A DNA stretch of 64,000 bases from Anderseniella sp039978075 (GTDB taxonomy: Bacteria; Pseudomonadota; Alphaproteobacteria; Rhizobiales; Aestuariivirgaceae). This document shows positions 49,421 through 58,673 of this stretch, piece by piece. A program made the position numbers and the translations under genes. Every line of letters starts with the position of its first letter. Positions within the stretch are counted from its first letter, which is position 1. The notes beneath the pieces were generated by a model. That model did not search any database. It saw only the letters and a program-made list of their open reading frames with translations, and was not told the DNA's origin. The stretch is from contig JBDWCA010000003.1 in the NCBI GenBank assembly GCA_039978075.1, forward strand, positions 186,001 through 250,000, written 5' to 3'.

Positions 49421-51482
49421 GCCGACTGTTCCCGACGACCCGGTGACTTCCGAAGCCGAGGAAGCGCTGTCCCTGATAGCCGGATCCGGCAAGGTGAATT
49501 ACAGCGAAAACCAGATCATGACCGCCTGGGAGTCATTCCTGACGGACACCGGCAAACAGGATTGTCCGGGTGTGCGTTCCGTGGTGAAGGACTCATGGAT
49601 GCGCTGCAAGTCGGTTGGTATCGATGCCCGTGGCACCGGGGCTGTTGTGCGCAATGACGATGACTACCTGCATCAATTGCATGAAAACAATCATGAACTG
49701 ATCAGGGCAGCCGCTGACTCCATGTCGATCATGAAAAATCTGCTCGACTGTACAGCGGCAATGATCATCCTGACAGACCGCGACGGCGTTATTCTGGAAA
49801 ACTACGGTGATAACCGGGTCCTGGAGGCTGGCCGTGACATTCATCTGGAAGTAGGCGGACGCTGGAACGAGGAAGTGGCCGGCACCAATGGTATCGGTAC
49901 CGCGCTGCAGACCGGCAAGCCGATGCTGATCCATGCAGCGGAACATTACTGCCAGGACGTCAAAGGCTGGACATGCGCCGCGGCGCCGATTTTCGACCCG
50001 TTTGACGGCAGTGTACTCGGGGTGGTCGATCTGTCCGGACCAACAAAAATCTTCCAGCGTCACAACATGACGGTACCGGTGATTGCGGCCCGCCAGATTG
50101 AACAGAGCTTGTTTCAGCGCGGCGCCGATGAACGCCTGCGGCTGATGGAAACATTTCTCGATAATGCCCCAACCCACAATCAGGAAGACGGAATGGTGCT
50201 TCTCGACCGTACCGGCAAAGTGGTCTGCCACAAAAACCTGCCAGGCCTGAAGGTGTATGACAAAGGGCAATCCGCGGTCAGCGTGGGAGACGTTCTGTTT
50301 ACGCCACGGCCGAACATGACCGAGGCAGATGTTGCGGATGCACTGACGCTCAGTGTCACACCGCAGATCATCAGGCAGTTGCGTCTGGACGGTGCGATAG
50401 CCGGCACGGTTCTGGTCTACAAGAACGAACGGGCATCCACAGCCAGACTATCACCTGTGCTTCCCGGCAATCCGGATGTAAAGCCAGTGTCTGTTGAAAA
50501 GACCGGTGTTCCATTGCCGGTCATCCTGGGAGAATCTCCCGAGATCAGGCGGGTCATTGACCTGATTGACCGGGTTGCCACAGGAAAGGGCTCGGTGCTG
50601 ATCGAAGGAGAGACCGGCGTCGGCAAGGAACTGTTCGGCCAGTTATTTCATGCGCGAACTGTAACTTCGTCGAAGACCCCGCTTGTAACGGTAAACTGCG
50701 GAGCCATCACCAAGGAACTGATCGCCGGTGAACTTTTCGGACATGTACCCGGCGCCTTTACAGGCGCCTTGCGCGACGGCAAACAAGGCAAGTTCGAACA
50801 GGCAAGTGGCGGAGTGCTGTGCCTTGATGAAATCGGCGAACTGCCGCTTGACATACAACCGTTCCTGCTGCGAGCGCTTGAAGAAAATGTCATCTACAGA
50901 GTTGGTGACACCAAACCCCGCCCTGTCAATGTGCGGGTGGTGGCTCTGACCAATCGTGACCTTTTGCAGGAAGTCGAGGCCGGCCGGTTCCGCAGAGACC
51001 TGTATTATCGCGTCGGTGCCATCAAAATAGCTGTCCCTCCTTTAAGGGAGCGTGGAGATGACGCCGCAATCCTGCTGGATTACTTCAGGCACCAGATTGC
51101 AAAAGACCTGGATGAACCGCCACTGGAGTTTTCAGAAGCTGCGATGGAGGCTCTAAACCGCTATCGCTGGCCCGGCAATGTGCGCGAGTTGCGTAACCTG
51201 GTCGAGAGCTTGCACCTGACATCGCCGGCCGGATTTGTTGATGCATCCGAACTGTTGAACGCAGGCATTGCTGCAGGAGAATCTGATCACTCAGGCTCTG
51301 AAGTTTCGCGGACCCCGTCAGACAACCTGAAAGACATGGCCACAATGGAATACCTGATGATCAAGTCAGCAATTGAATCGAATGGCGGCAACCTGACCCT
51401 TGCAGCCAAACAGGTCGGCATTGCGCGCAGCACGCTGTACCGCAAGATGCAACAGTTCGATCTCAAGAAGAGCTATAACTGA
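49410..51482 (+). CDS. Sigma-54-dependent transcriptional activator, AcoR/MimR type
   Basis: A 690-aa enhancer-binding protein. The N-terminal GAF-like sensor domain (about 85-220) includes RWNEEVAGTNGIGTALQTGKP and the CAAAPIFDPFDGSVLGVVDLSG block of AcoR regulators. The AAA+ domain (about 375-600) has Walker A GETGVGKE at about 399, the sigma-54 contact motif GAFTGA at about 448-453 and a Walker B LCLDEIGEL. A Fis-type helix-turn-helix ends the protein. MimR of mycobacteria responds to acetone. It is the last gene of the cluster and probably activates the promoter at 39233. Confidence 0.94.
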   Translation: MINRPTVPDDPVTSEAEEALSLIAGSGKVNYSENQIMTAWESFLTDTGKQDCPGVRSVVKDSWMRCKSVGIDARGTGAVVRNDDDYLHQLHENNHELIRAAADSMSIMKNLLDCTAAMIILTDRDGVILENYGDNRVLEAGRDIHLEVGGRWNEEVAGTNGIGTALQTGKPMLIHAAEHYCQDVKGWTCAAAPIFDPFDGSVLGVVDLSGPTKIFQRHNMTVPVIAARQIEQSLFQRGADERLRLMETFLDNAPTHNQEDGMVLLDRTGKVVCHKNLPGLKVYDKGQSAVSVGDVLFTPRPNMTEADVADALTLSVTPQIIRQLRLDGAIAGTVLVYKNERASTARLSPVLPGNPDVKPVSVEKTGVPLPVILGESPEIRRVIDLIDRVATGKGSVLIEGETGVGKELFGQLFHARTVTSSKTPLVTVNCGAITKELIAGELFGHVPGAFTGALRDGKQGKFEQASGGVLCLDEIGELPLDIQPFLLRALEENVIYRVGDTKPRPVNVRVVALTNRDLLQEVEAGRFRRDLYYRVGAIKIAVPPLRERGDDAAILLDYFRHQIAKDLDEPPLEFSEAAMEALNRYRWPGNVRELRNLVESLHLTSPAGFVDASELLNAGIAAGESDHSGSEVSRTPSDNLKDMATMEYLMIKSAIESNGGNLTLAAKQVGIARSTLYRKMQQFDLKKSYN

Positions 51483-51599
51483 AACGGCTGTTTTCGAGCC
51501 TCGTTACCGAAGCCCGGACCGTCGGGCAATTGTCGTCGGCGAGGCCCGTTCAGCGTCGTCAGCGAGCGGTAACGGCACCTTGCCATAGCGGTGAAACTG

Positions 51600-52076
51600 T
51601 CAGTTTGAATCCCGGTTACGTTGCATCCGCTGCTTTATCTGGCGCTTCTCCCAGTCGACTCCAAACAGAGATAATACCTCAAACACTGCAAGCCCGTGTG
51701 AAGCAACACCCAGCCCCCAACCCAGCATTGGCCAGATGAACCACAGATTGTCAGGTGCCATATAAAGATTGGTTGCCGCCATAACTGCGGTCACGATGAC
51801 GTAAACCGCCAGATGACTGTAAAAGCCTTTGATGTCGCGAACGTATTCAATGGCCTCGTGTTCTTGTTCCGAAAGTTCTTTCTGTCTGTACATACTCGTC
51901 TCCTTTGCCAGGGTGGCAATGTCCACATCGAAAACCGCAGCAAGTGCCCCGAGTGTTTCCAGGCTCGCATTGCCGCCTCGTTCAATGCGCTGGATTGTGC
52001 GTACGCTGAGACCGCTGACTTCTGCCAGCGTCTCTTGTGACCAGCCCTTATCGATACGCAGTTTGCGAACCAGCAT
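51600..52076 (-). CDS. XRE-type HTH protein with 2TM membrane domain
   Basis: A 158-aa protein: an N-terminal Cro/CI helix-turn-helix (residues 1-60, with WSQETLAEVSGLSVRTIQRIERG) joined to a two-segment membrane domain (about 90-140), VYVIVTAVMAATNLYM and WFIWPMLGWGLGVA. This is the 2TM-domain fusion found in membrane-anchored regulators. It may respond to a membrane or periplasmic signal. It lies convergent with the end of the monooxygenase cluster and before the fcc genes; no target is evident. Confidence 0.85.
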   Translation of the reverse strand: MLVRKLRIDKGWSQETLAEVSGLSVRTIQRIERGGNASLETLGALAAVFDVDIATLAKETSMYRQKELSEQEHEAIEYVRDIKGFYSHLAVYVIVTAVMAATNLYMAPDNLWFIWPMLGWGLGVASHGLAVFEVLSLFGVDWEKRQIKQRMQRNRDSN

Positions 52077-52247
52077 TTGGCATACTCCTCAGGCATTGAG
52101 CTTTGGTATGACGAGCTTTGACAACCATACACCGGATTGCCACGCCAGCCACCCGTCACCGACACGACAGGAACGCGACGGGCCGCCCGATCACGAAGAA
52201 CGAGCGGCCCGATTTCTCACGCTGGCAGTCACCAGACGGTTAGAGGA

Positions 52248-53522
52248 TTAGCTGAACATGTCCGCTGATATCGCGGTGTACCAGGATTCAGACTCCTCAT
52301 AGGTCGCCTTGCGCAGAGCTTCATCTTCACCGGTCTTGGAAATGAACTTGTCGGCGACTTCGATCTTCTCCTCACCGGCCTTGTAGTTGGCGCCGACTTT
52401 GACACCGTCATTGGCGTCAATCAGGCTCCAGCAAGTGTTGGCAAAGCGCGGGTCAAAAACCTTCGATCCGGTCAGCGCGCCACGGATTGCCATTGCCGCC
52501 ACCTTGGCCTGGCTGTTTGCCGAGAACCCGGATTTCGGCATTGCCGATGCGACAGATGCATCACCCAGCACGTGAATGTTCGCATCCGCCTTGGATTGCA
52601 TGGTTGCGGGCACAATCGGACACCAGTCGCCGTCAGTCAGGCCGGCACGACCGCAAATCGCACCTGCTTTTTGAGCAGGCACGACAGATGCTGCATCGGC
52701 CTTGAACGTATCAATGTCGGTTTCGATTTCCATCGTGTCCATATTGATGTTTTTCACCCCGCCGGAGACCGAGGCGGGAATCCATTCGATCATGTCGGGA
52801 TAGTGTTTCTGCCAACCTTCTTCAAACAGTGCCTGCTTGGAGAATTTTTCCTTCGGATCGAGCACGATAATTTTTGCCGTCGGGTTTTTCTTCGACAATA
52901 CGTGCGCAATCATCGAGATGCGCTCATACGGCCCGGGCGGGCAGCGGAACGGGTTGGGCGGAGGCACCATGACGAACGTGCCGCCTTCGCGCATGTTCTC
53001 GACCTGTGATTTCAGCAGCGCCACCTGGGTGCCGGACTTCCAGGCATGCGGCATTGTATCCTGACCCTCGACCGAATAACCGGCAACTGAATCGTATTTC
53101 ATATCAATGCCGGGTGAAATAACGAGCCGGTCATAGGCGACCCTGGCGCCGGACCCCAGCTCCACTGTCTTTGCGGCACCATCGACAGAAACGGCCCAGT
53201 CGTGAATGACATTTACACCGTGACCGGCAGCCAGGGCATCATAGGTATGACCGATGGATTCATAGTCACGCAAACCGCCCAGATACAGGTTTGAGAAAAA
53301 GCAGGTGTAGTACTTCCTTGTCGGCTCAATCAGCGTGACATCAATTGCGCCCTTTGAATCCTTGGCGATATAGCGTGCGGCGGTCGCACCGCCGGCCCCT
53401 CCTCCTATGACAACGACCTTCGGTTTCTTGCCCTGGGCATAAGCCGGCAGGCTCAAACCGGCGGACACAGCGCCCAGTCCAAGCAGTCCGGCGGTAAATT
53501 TTCGTCTGTCTACGATAGCCAT
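52248..53522 (-). CDS. fccB: Flavocytochrome c sulfide dehydrogenase flavoprotein subunit
   Basis: A 424-aa periplasmic FAD enzyme that oxidises sulfide to sulfur and passes electrons to its cytochrome partner. A Tat-type leader (VDRRKFTAGLLGLGAVSAGLS) ends near AYAQ. The FAD site is VVVIGGGAGGATAARYI, and the YYTCFFSNLYLGG segment holds a redox Cys of the FCSD flavin domain. It lies directly after the cytochrome gene, and the start at 53522 has a GGAGG site six bases upstream. An in-frame ATG two codons earlier sits too close to that site. Related SoxF proteins have the same fold. Confidence 0.9.
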   Translation of the reverse strand: MAIVDRRKFTAGLLGLGAVSAGLSLPAYAQGKKPKVVVIGGGAGGATAARYIAKDSKGAIDVTLIEPTRKYYTCFFSNLYLGGLRDYESIGHTYDALAAGHGVNVIHDWAVSVDGAAKTVELGSGARVAYDRLVISPGIDMKYDSVAGYSVEGQDTMPHAWKSGTQVALLKSQVENMREGGTFVMVPPPNPFRCPPGPYERISMIAHVLSKKNPTAKIIVLDPKEKFSKQALFEEGWQKHYPDMIEWIPASVSGGVKNINMDTMEIETDIDTFKADAASVVPAQKAGAICGRAGLTDGDWCPIVPATMQSKADANIHVLGDASVASAMPKSGFSANSQAKVAAMAIRGALTGSKVFDPRFANTCWSLIDANDGVKVGANYKAGEEKIEVADKFISKTGEDEALRKATYEESESWYTAISADMFS

Positions 53523-53568
53523 ATTCATCCTCCCAGATTTCCTGACTGTTGATTTGGATGTGGCGCTC

Positions 53569-53868
53569 CTAGTCAGGAGGTTTGAGCGCTGAAAAATAGG
53601 CGGCCAACGCGGCAATGTCCTCATCAGACAGTCGCATGGCAACGGTTTGCATTGTCGGGTTTTCAAGTTGCTTGGACCGGTAGAGTTTCATCAATGAGAT
53701 GAAACCTTCTTCGTTCATGCCGGCAATTGCGGGAATTGTGCCGGTGACGGCAGACTGATGGCACGTCACGCATTCAGACGAAAGGTACTGTCCGTACTCG
53801 GGATCACCTTCCGCAAAGGCTGATCCCATCAAGCAAACATAACTGACGGCCACGGTAGCAGTACGCAC
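53569..53868 (-). CDS. fccA: Flavocytochrome c sulfide dehydrogenase cytochrome subunit
   Basis: A 99-aa exported monohaem cytochrome c: signal peptide to about residue 19 (SAFAEG), the haem site CVTCHQSA at about residue 33, and a C-terminal DIAALAAYFSAL helix with a Met (TMQTVAMRL) as likely axial ligand. The 46-base gap to the FCSD flavoprotein gene makes a two-gene operon. Together they form the FccAB sulfide dehydrogenase in the periplasm. Confidence 0.9.
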   Translation of the reverse strand: MRTATVAVSYVCLMGSAFAEGDPEYGQYLSSECVTCHQSAVTGTIPAIAGMNEEGFISLMKLYRSKQLENPTMQTVAMRLSDEDIAALAAYFSALKPPD

Positions 53869-54112
53869 AATCTATCACCATACATATTCATATTTATCTA
53901 TGTAAGAGTGTGGCAAAACTGCATTCCCGTCAAGCCTCACAAATCTCCGCACAAACACAATTCGGGCAACCCTGCAGCGGTGGTCCGGCATACTACATCA
54001 TGACCGCACCCTGACAGCAACAGACTGTCCGTGTTGACATCACAGAAAAAATCCAATTGAAAACAATGAACTCGATGCAAAATGAACAAGCCGTTAGCAG
54101 GGAACCACAACA

Positions 54113-55270
54113 ATGGATTGGCGAACAAAACTACTAAGTCCTGCTCCGCACGCACGGCGGGACTACAATTCCCTTGCGACGCCGGTATATAGGGGCTCCA
54201 CGGTTGTATTCGATAAACAAGACGCAGTGTCCGACGACTGGCGACAGGCGGAGAACGGCTACACATATGGCTTGTACGGCACCCCGACCACTCTTGAACT
54301 CGCTGCGCGAATTGCCGATCTTGAAAACGCGCGCCACACCTTCATTGTTCCCGGTGGACAAGCCGCAATTGCGCTCGTCTATCTGGCCTTTTGCAGGACA
54401 GGTAGCCACGCTCTGATTCCAGTATCGGCCTATGGTCCAAACCGCGAAATGGCAGAAGGGCTGCTGCGCGGATTTGGTGTCACTGTCGAGCCATACGACC
54501 CGCTGATCGGCGCCGGAATCAAGGACCTGATAAGGGACAATACAACACTGATCTGGTGTGAGAGTCCGGGGTCAGTGACCATGGAAGTTCAGGACGTCCC
54601 GGCCATTGTCGGTGCCGCGCATGAACGTGGCGTATCGGTCGCACTGGACAACACCTATGCAGCAGGCGTCCTGTTCGATGCGTTTGCCCATGACGTAGAT
54701 GTCTCCATACAGGCGCTGACCAAATATGTGGGCGGCCACAGCGATATACTTCTCGGCTCTGTCTCGGTACGTGATGAAGCAGCCTACCAGACACTGGGGC
54801 CTGCTTACCGCCAGTTGGGTCTGGCGGTTTCTCCGGATGATTGCAGCCTTGCCCTTCGCGGCCTGCAGACACTGGCCGTACGTCTTGATCAGCTGGAGAC
54901 ATCAACACTTGCCGTTGCAAACTGGCTGGCAGAACTCCGGCACGTTGAAGTGGTGTTTCATCCCGCGTTTGCCTCATGTCCCGGGCACGAGAACTGGAAA
55001 AGGGACTTCACCGGCTCTGCAAGTGTGTTTTCCTTCATGTTCAAAAACGACATATCACCTGCCCAGGTTGAGGCCATCATCAATAGCCTGCAAATTTTCA
55101 GGATCGGCCTCAGCTGGGGCGGTGTGACCAGCCTGGCGGTCGTTTATCCGGATCTCGACAGACCCGGCCAGGATTATGGCGGCCGATTGGTGCGGCTGAA
55201 TGTGGGGCTGGAACAGCCAACCGACCTGATCCGCGACCTGGAAGACGCAATGACGAGTATCTTGGGATAG
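54113..55270 (+). CDS. metC: Cystathionine beta-lyase (Cys/Met metabolism PLP enzyme)
   Basis: A 385-aa cytoplasmic PLP enzyme of the CBL/CGS family. The phosphate-binding Tyr lies in YTYGLYGTPTTLELA, the aromatic contact in VPGGQAAI, and the Schiff-base Lys in QALTKYVGGHSDILLG. The C-terminal half carries the FRIGLSWGGVTSL segment typical of MetC. The reaction is cystathionine to homocysteine, pyruvate and ammonia. It is a lone plus-strand gene, convergent with a LysR-type gene. Other lyases of the family are alternatives. Confidence 0.88.
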   Translation: MDWRTKLLSPAPHARRDYNSLATPVYRGSTVVFDKQDAVSDDWRQAENGYTYGLYGTPTTLELAARIADLENARHTFIVPGGQAAIALVYLAFCRTGSHALIPVSAYGPNREMAEGLLRGFGVTVEPYDPLIGAGIKDLIRDNTTLIWCESPGSVTMEVQDVPAIVGAAHERGVSVALDNTYAAGVLFDAFAHDVDVSIQALTKYVGGHSDILLGSVSVRDEAAYQTLGPAYRQLGLAVSPDDCSLALRGLQTLAVRLDQLETSTLAVANWLAELRHVEVVFHPAFASCPGHENWKRDFTGSASVFSFMFKNDISPAQVEAIINSLQIFRIGLSWGGVTSLAVVYPDLDRPGQDYGGRLVRLNVGLEQPTDLIRDLEDAMTSILG

Positions 55271-55303
55271 GCATGCCTGTGGCCGGGAAGAGGCCGATGC
55301 CGA

Positions 55304-56206
55304 CTACTGACTTTCCAGTTCCCCGGCCAGGAAGTCGAAGACCAGACGTACGCGCCGGCTGGTGTTTAGTTCGCGGTGAGCCACAAGCCAAACCTCGATC
55401 TCGAAAGGCGGCAGCCAGGGTGCAGCCAGTCTCACACCGGGTTCTGCATCACCGACCTGTGTAAGCATCACACCAATACCCATGCCCTGCTTGACCATCT
55501 GCCACTGCACAATGTGGTTGCTGCATATGATCGGGAAATGCTGCGATGTCACTTTCAGGCCCAACTGGTTCAACCCTTCCACATATTGTTCGGAGTGCTC
55601 AAAACCGAGAAACTCGGCCCGCAACAGTTCTTCACTGTTTTGAGGATTGCCAATCTGCTGAAGATAGCGGTCAGAGGCATAAAGGCCCAAGCTGTGACTG
55701 CTCAGCATACGGGCAATCAGATCCGGATCGGTTGGCCTGCCGGCACGAATAGCAATGTCAGCCTCACGGCGGCGCAGATCACTCACATTGTTGGTTGCAA
55801 CGACCTCGACCGTGATACCCGGTTCTGCAGCACGTAATTTCGCCACGATGGGCGGAAGAACAAAAGCTGCCGTGACCTCGGTCGCCGTTATGCATACTGC
55901 GCCCTCGACCTGCTGCGACTGTCCCGAAGCCGTCAGGGACACACGACCTGCCGCCTCCCCCATAGCCCGGACGTGCTCGACAAGCTCAAGACCGCTGGCA
56001 GTCAGCTTCAGGCCATTGCCAATGCGCTCAAAGAGCAGGACACCGACTTCTTCCTCAAACGCCTTGACCTGCCGACCCAGTGTTGGTTGTGCCATGCCCA
56101 AAGCCCTGGCTGCTGCCGAAAGCGATCCCTCTTCGGCAGTTACCAGGAATGCACGTGCGCGATTCCAGTCGAATTTTACAGCACGCCAATCCATGCAATT
56201 TTGCAT
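55304..56206 (-). CDS. LysR-family transcriptional regulator
   Basis: A 300-aa LysR-type regulator: the N-terminal winged helix carries FDWNRARAFLVTAEEGSLS-like spacing, seen as NRARAFLVTAEEGSLSAAARAL and MAQPTLGRQVKAFEEEV. The effector domain follows (about 95-295). It is divergent from the first of two methyltransferase genes. Two copies of ATTCGAATT, 22 bases apart (56214-56244), lie in the shared gap and are candidates for its operator. Confidence 0.88.
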   Translation of the reverse strand: MQNCMDWRAVKFDWNRARAFLVTAEEGSLSAAARALGMAQPTLGRQVKAFEEEVGVLLFERIGNGLKLTASGLELVEHVRAMGEAAGRVSLTASGQSQQVEGAVCITATEVTAAFVLPPIVAKLRAAEPGITVEVVATNNVSDLRRREADIAIRAGRPTDPDLIARMLSSHSLGLYASDRYLQQIGNPQNSEELLRAEFLGFEHSEQYVEGLNQLGLKVTSQHFPIICSNHIVQWQMVKQGMGIGVMLTQVGDAEPGVRLAAPWLPPFEIEVWLVAHRELNTSRRVRLVFDFLAGELESQ

Positions 56207-56213
56207 ACAGTAT

Positions 56214-56244
56214 ATTCGAATTTAGTCAATTCACCATTCGAATT
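56214..56244. promoter_or_regulatory. Two ATTCGAATT sites 22 bp apart
   Basis: The palindromic 8-mer ATTCGAAT, extended by one T, occurs at 56214-56222 and 56236-56244, two helical turns apart. It lies in the gap between the divergent LysR and methyltransferase genes. This is the expected layout for a LysR-type operator, but binding is inferred. Confidence 0.5.
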
Positions 56245-56351
56245 CGCAGAGCTACTTAAATGCCCAACATCGTGCTTTGTCAGGTCCGAACAACATCGGG
56301 AGACTGGAAAAAACACGAAAAACATCTTTAACTAAGTTTGGAAACTGCACC

Positions 56352-57005
56352 ATGACCTCTACGGATTACACAGCCGATATGACAAAGCCCTCTTCGCGCT
56401 TCTGGGACAAAATCGCTGACCGCTATGCCCGTCAACCGGTCAAGGATGAAACCGCCTACCAAGAGAAGCTGCAGTTAACACAGTCCTATCTGCGACCCGA
56501 CATGAAGCTGCTGGAATTTGGTTGCGGCACCGGAACCACTGCACTCAAACATGCACCATTCGTGGATCGTATTCTCGCAACCGACATTTCAGCAAGGATG
56601 CTGGAGATTGCCGAGCAGAAGGCAGAAGCAGCCGGCATAGGCAATGTCGTGTTTGAACGTGCTGCCATCGACGACTTCACCGTGCCTGACAACAGCTTCG
56701 ATGTTGTGCTGGGCATGAGCATTCTTCACCTGCTGGCTGACAAGGACATGGTGATCGCCAAGGTGCACAATATGCTCAAGCCTGGCGGTATCTTTGTGTC
56801 CAGCACGGTCTGCCTGGGTAACACGATGAGTTTCTTCAAGCTGATTGGCCCGTTGGGGCATGCGCTCGGGGTGTTGCCACTGCTGAAGGTATTCACAACA
56901 CAGGAACTGGTCGACAACATCAGGGCACGTGGCTTCGATATCGAGCATGAATGGAGTCCGGGCAAAGGCACAAGCGTGTTTATCGTGGCCAGAAAACCCG
57001 CCTGA
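56352..57005 (+). CDS. Class I SAM-dependent methyltransferase
   Basis: A 217-aa protein with a Rossmann-like methyltransferase domain. Motif I is LEFGCGTGTTAL at about residue 51, followed by the Asp-ending strand ILATDISARMLEIAE and the motif III/IV region LGMSILHLLADKD. The later PGGIFVSSTVCLG segment is the motif IV strand. The start at 56352 is chosen because the longer reading is not conserved. The substrate is unknown. A second methyltransferase gene starts about 50 bases downstream. Confidence 0.85.
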   Translation: MTSTDYTADMTKPSSRFWDKIADRYARQPVKDETAYQEKLQLTQSYLRPDMKLLEFGCGTGTTALKHAPFVDRILATDISARMLEIAEQKAEAAGIGNVVFERAAIDDFTVPDNSFDVVLGMSILHLLADKDMVIAKVHNMLKPGGIFVSSTVCLGNTMSFFKLIGPLGHALGVLPLLKVFTTQELVDNIRARGFDIEHEWSPGKGTSVFIVARKPA

Positions 57006-57057
57006 AGCAAAGTCCATCGCCCGACCAACAATAGCCCAGAACACCGGCAGGTTATCC

Positions 57058-57837
57058 ATGCACAAACCAGCCAGTTCCGTCTCGCTGAATCTACCGACTG
57101 GCACCGAAGCCAGCACTGATGGCAGAATAAATGTGTTCGCCCACCGGCTCGGGTCCTGGCATTTGTCGCTTCAGCGCCAGCCCTACGATCCGGCAAACCT
57201 CACCACCAGTTACGATCTCGCCGCAGCAGGTTGGCACGACAGGATCGACCAACTGAGCTATCTGCCTGCCTACCGGGTGTTGCTCAAACAGGCACTGGCA
57301 CACTGGCCGGCAACCAGGCCAGTGACGCAACTGAAGGCGTTGGACTGCGGCACCGGCACCGGCGCCCTGTCTGAAGCACTGGCGGGCGTTTGCGACGGAC
57401 CGTTGAAGGTCGATGCAGTCGATATTTCACCGGCCATGCTGGATAAGGCCGGAGCGAGATTGCAACACATCGGCCTCGACGTGGCACTGCGCCAGGCGGA
57501 CGCCCAACAGCTTCCTTACGCCGACAACAGTTTTGACATTGTCATGGCCGGACACATTCTGGAGCATTTTCCTCATCCGGTTACGGCTTTGTTGGAGATG
57601 GTCCGTGTGGTCCGTCCGGGCGGTCTGATTTTTGCCTGCATCACACGCCGCACCTTGCCGGGTTTGTGGATCCATCTTCTCTGGAGAACCCACATGGTCT
57701 CTCCCACGGAAGCCAAACACTGGCTGCATCGAGCGCAACTTGAGAACGTTCGATGCATAATGCCTGACCACAAAAGTCATTTCCGGAAGCTGAGTGTCGC
57801 GTGTTGCGGTGTTAAACCGGTTCACCTCCCGACTTGA
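57058..57837 (+). CDS. Class I SAM-dependent methyltransferase (second of a pair)
   Basis: A 259-aa methyltransferase. Motif I is LKALDCGTGTGALSE, then VDAVDISPAMLDKAG, QADAQQLPYADNSFD and VRVVRPGGLIFACI. This is the ubiE/COQ5-like layout. The N-terminal 55 residues are extended and carry the SYDLAAAGWHDRIDQL segment, which resembles those of sterol- and quinone-type methyltransferases. It follows the first methyltransferase by 52 bases and probably shares its transcript under the divergent LysR regulator. The substrate is unknown. Confidence 0.85.
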   Translation: MHKPASSVSLNLPTGTEASTDGRINVFAHRLGSWHLSLQRQPYDPANLTTSYDLAAAGWHDRIDQLSYLPAYRVLLKQALAHWPATRPVTQLKALDCGTGTGALSEALAGVCDGPLKVDAVDISPAMLDKAGARLQHIGLDVALRQADAQQLPYADNSFDIVMAGHILEHFPHPVTALLEMVRVVRPGGLIFACITRRTLPGLWIHLLWRTHMVSPTEAKHWLHRAQLENVRCIMPDHKSHFRKLSVACCGVKPVHLPT

Positions 57838-58073
57838 AGTAATCCCTGTAGCGAACAGCTCTATTGAGCTGCGATAACTGCGCGATCAATAACCCGCAGC
57901 GGTTCGTTCGCCCCGGTCTCAACAAAAATCAACTCACCCGATTTAGGAAAAACACCTGCCAGTGCGGTGATGTTGACCTGGTGTGTCACCCGAACCAGCG
58001 GCTTGTTTCCTGAGCGAACTTGCAACCAGCATCACCGCAAGGGCCGCCGCCCTGCGAGGGGTGCGACGCTTGC

Positions 58074-58643
58074 TCAAGAACCTGCTCCCAGTGCCTCATC
58101 AATCGCGCCGCGCACCTGACTGCTTGTCGGTTCCACAGCGGTTGCGAACGTCGCAGCGATGTCGCCGTTGCGGTCCAGCAGGATTTTGTGGAAGTTCCAG
58201 CGTGGTCGGGCTTTCTGTCCGGCCTGCTCTATCGCCCATTTGTAGAACGGATGAGCGTTGCGGCCCGCAACATCGGTACGGTCCGCCAGCGGGAATGTGA
58301 CGCCGTAATTCAATTTGCAGAAGTGCTTTATCTGCTCGCCTTTGAGCGGCTCCTGGCCGCCAAAATTGTTTGACGGGACACCAATCACCGTCAGCCCCTT
58401 GTCCTTGTAGTCCTGCCACAACTGCTCAAGACCCGCATACTGCCCGGTGAAACCGCATTCGCTGGCGGTATTCACTACAAGCACGGCACGATTTCGGAAC
58501 CTGTTCAACGGCAACGGTTTGCCGTCAAAGCCGTCGAAGCCGAATTGAAACCCGGACGGCTTGCCCGCCTTCACTGTTTGACCGGGAAGACATGCAGCAC
58601 AAGCCATCATTGTGGCCAGAAGCGATCGGCGATTCAAAGTCAT
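58074..58643 (-). CDS. Glutathione peroxidase-family protein, exported
   Basis: A 189-aa thiol peroxidase. A signal or Tat-like leader (NRRSLLATMMACAACL) precedes the core. The peroxidatic Cys is in NTASECGFTGQY, the glutamine and tryptophan partners lie in the YPVSNNFGGQE-like segment (seen as GVPSNNFGGQEPL) and the C-terminal RWNFHKILLDRNG. Members with Cys use thioredoxin or glutathione to remove peroxides. The ATG at 58643 has a GGAG ribosome site and is preferred. It is minus-strand, just before an SDR gene. Confidence 0.88.
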   Translation of the reverse strand: MTLNRRSLLATMMACAACLPGQTVKAGKPSGFQFGFDGFDGKPLPLNRFRNRAVLVVNTASECGFTGQYAGLEQLWQDYKDKGLTVIGVPSNNFGGQEPLKGEQIKHFCKLNYGVTFPLADRTDVAGRNAHPFYKWAIEQAGQKARPRWNFHKILLDRNGDIAATFATAVEPTSSQVRGAIDEALGAGS

Positions 58644-58673
58644 TTTATACTCCATTGACTTCTGGATGACGCG

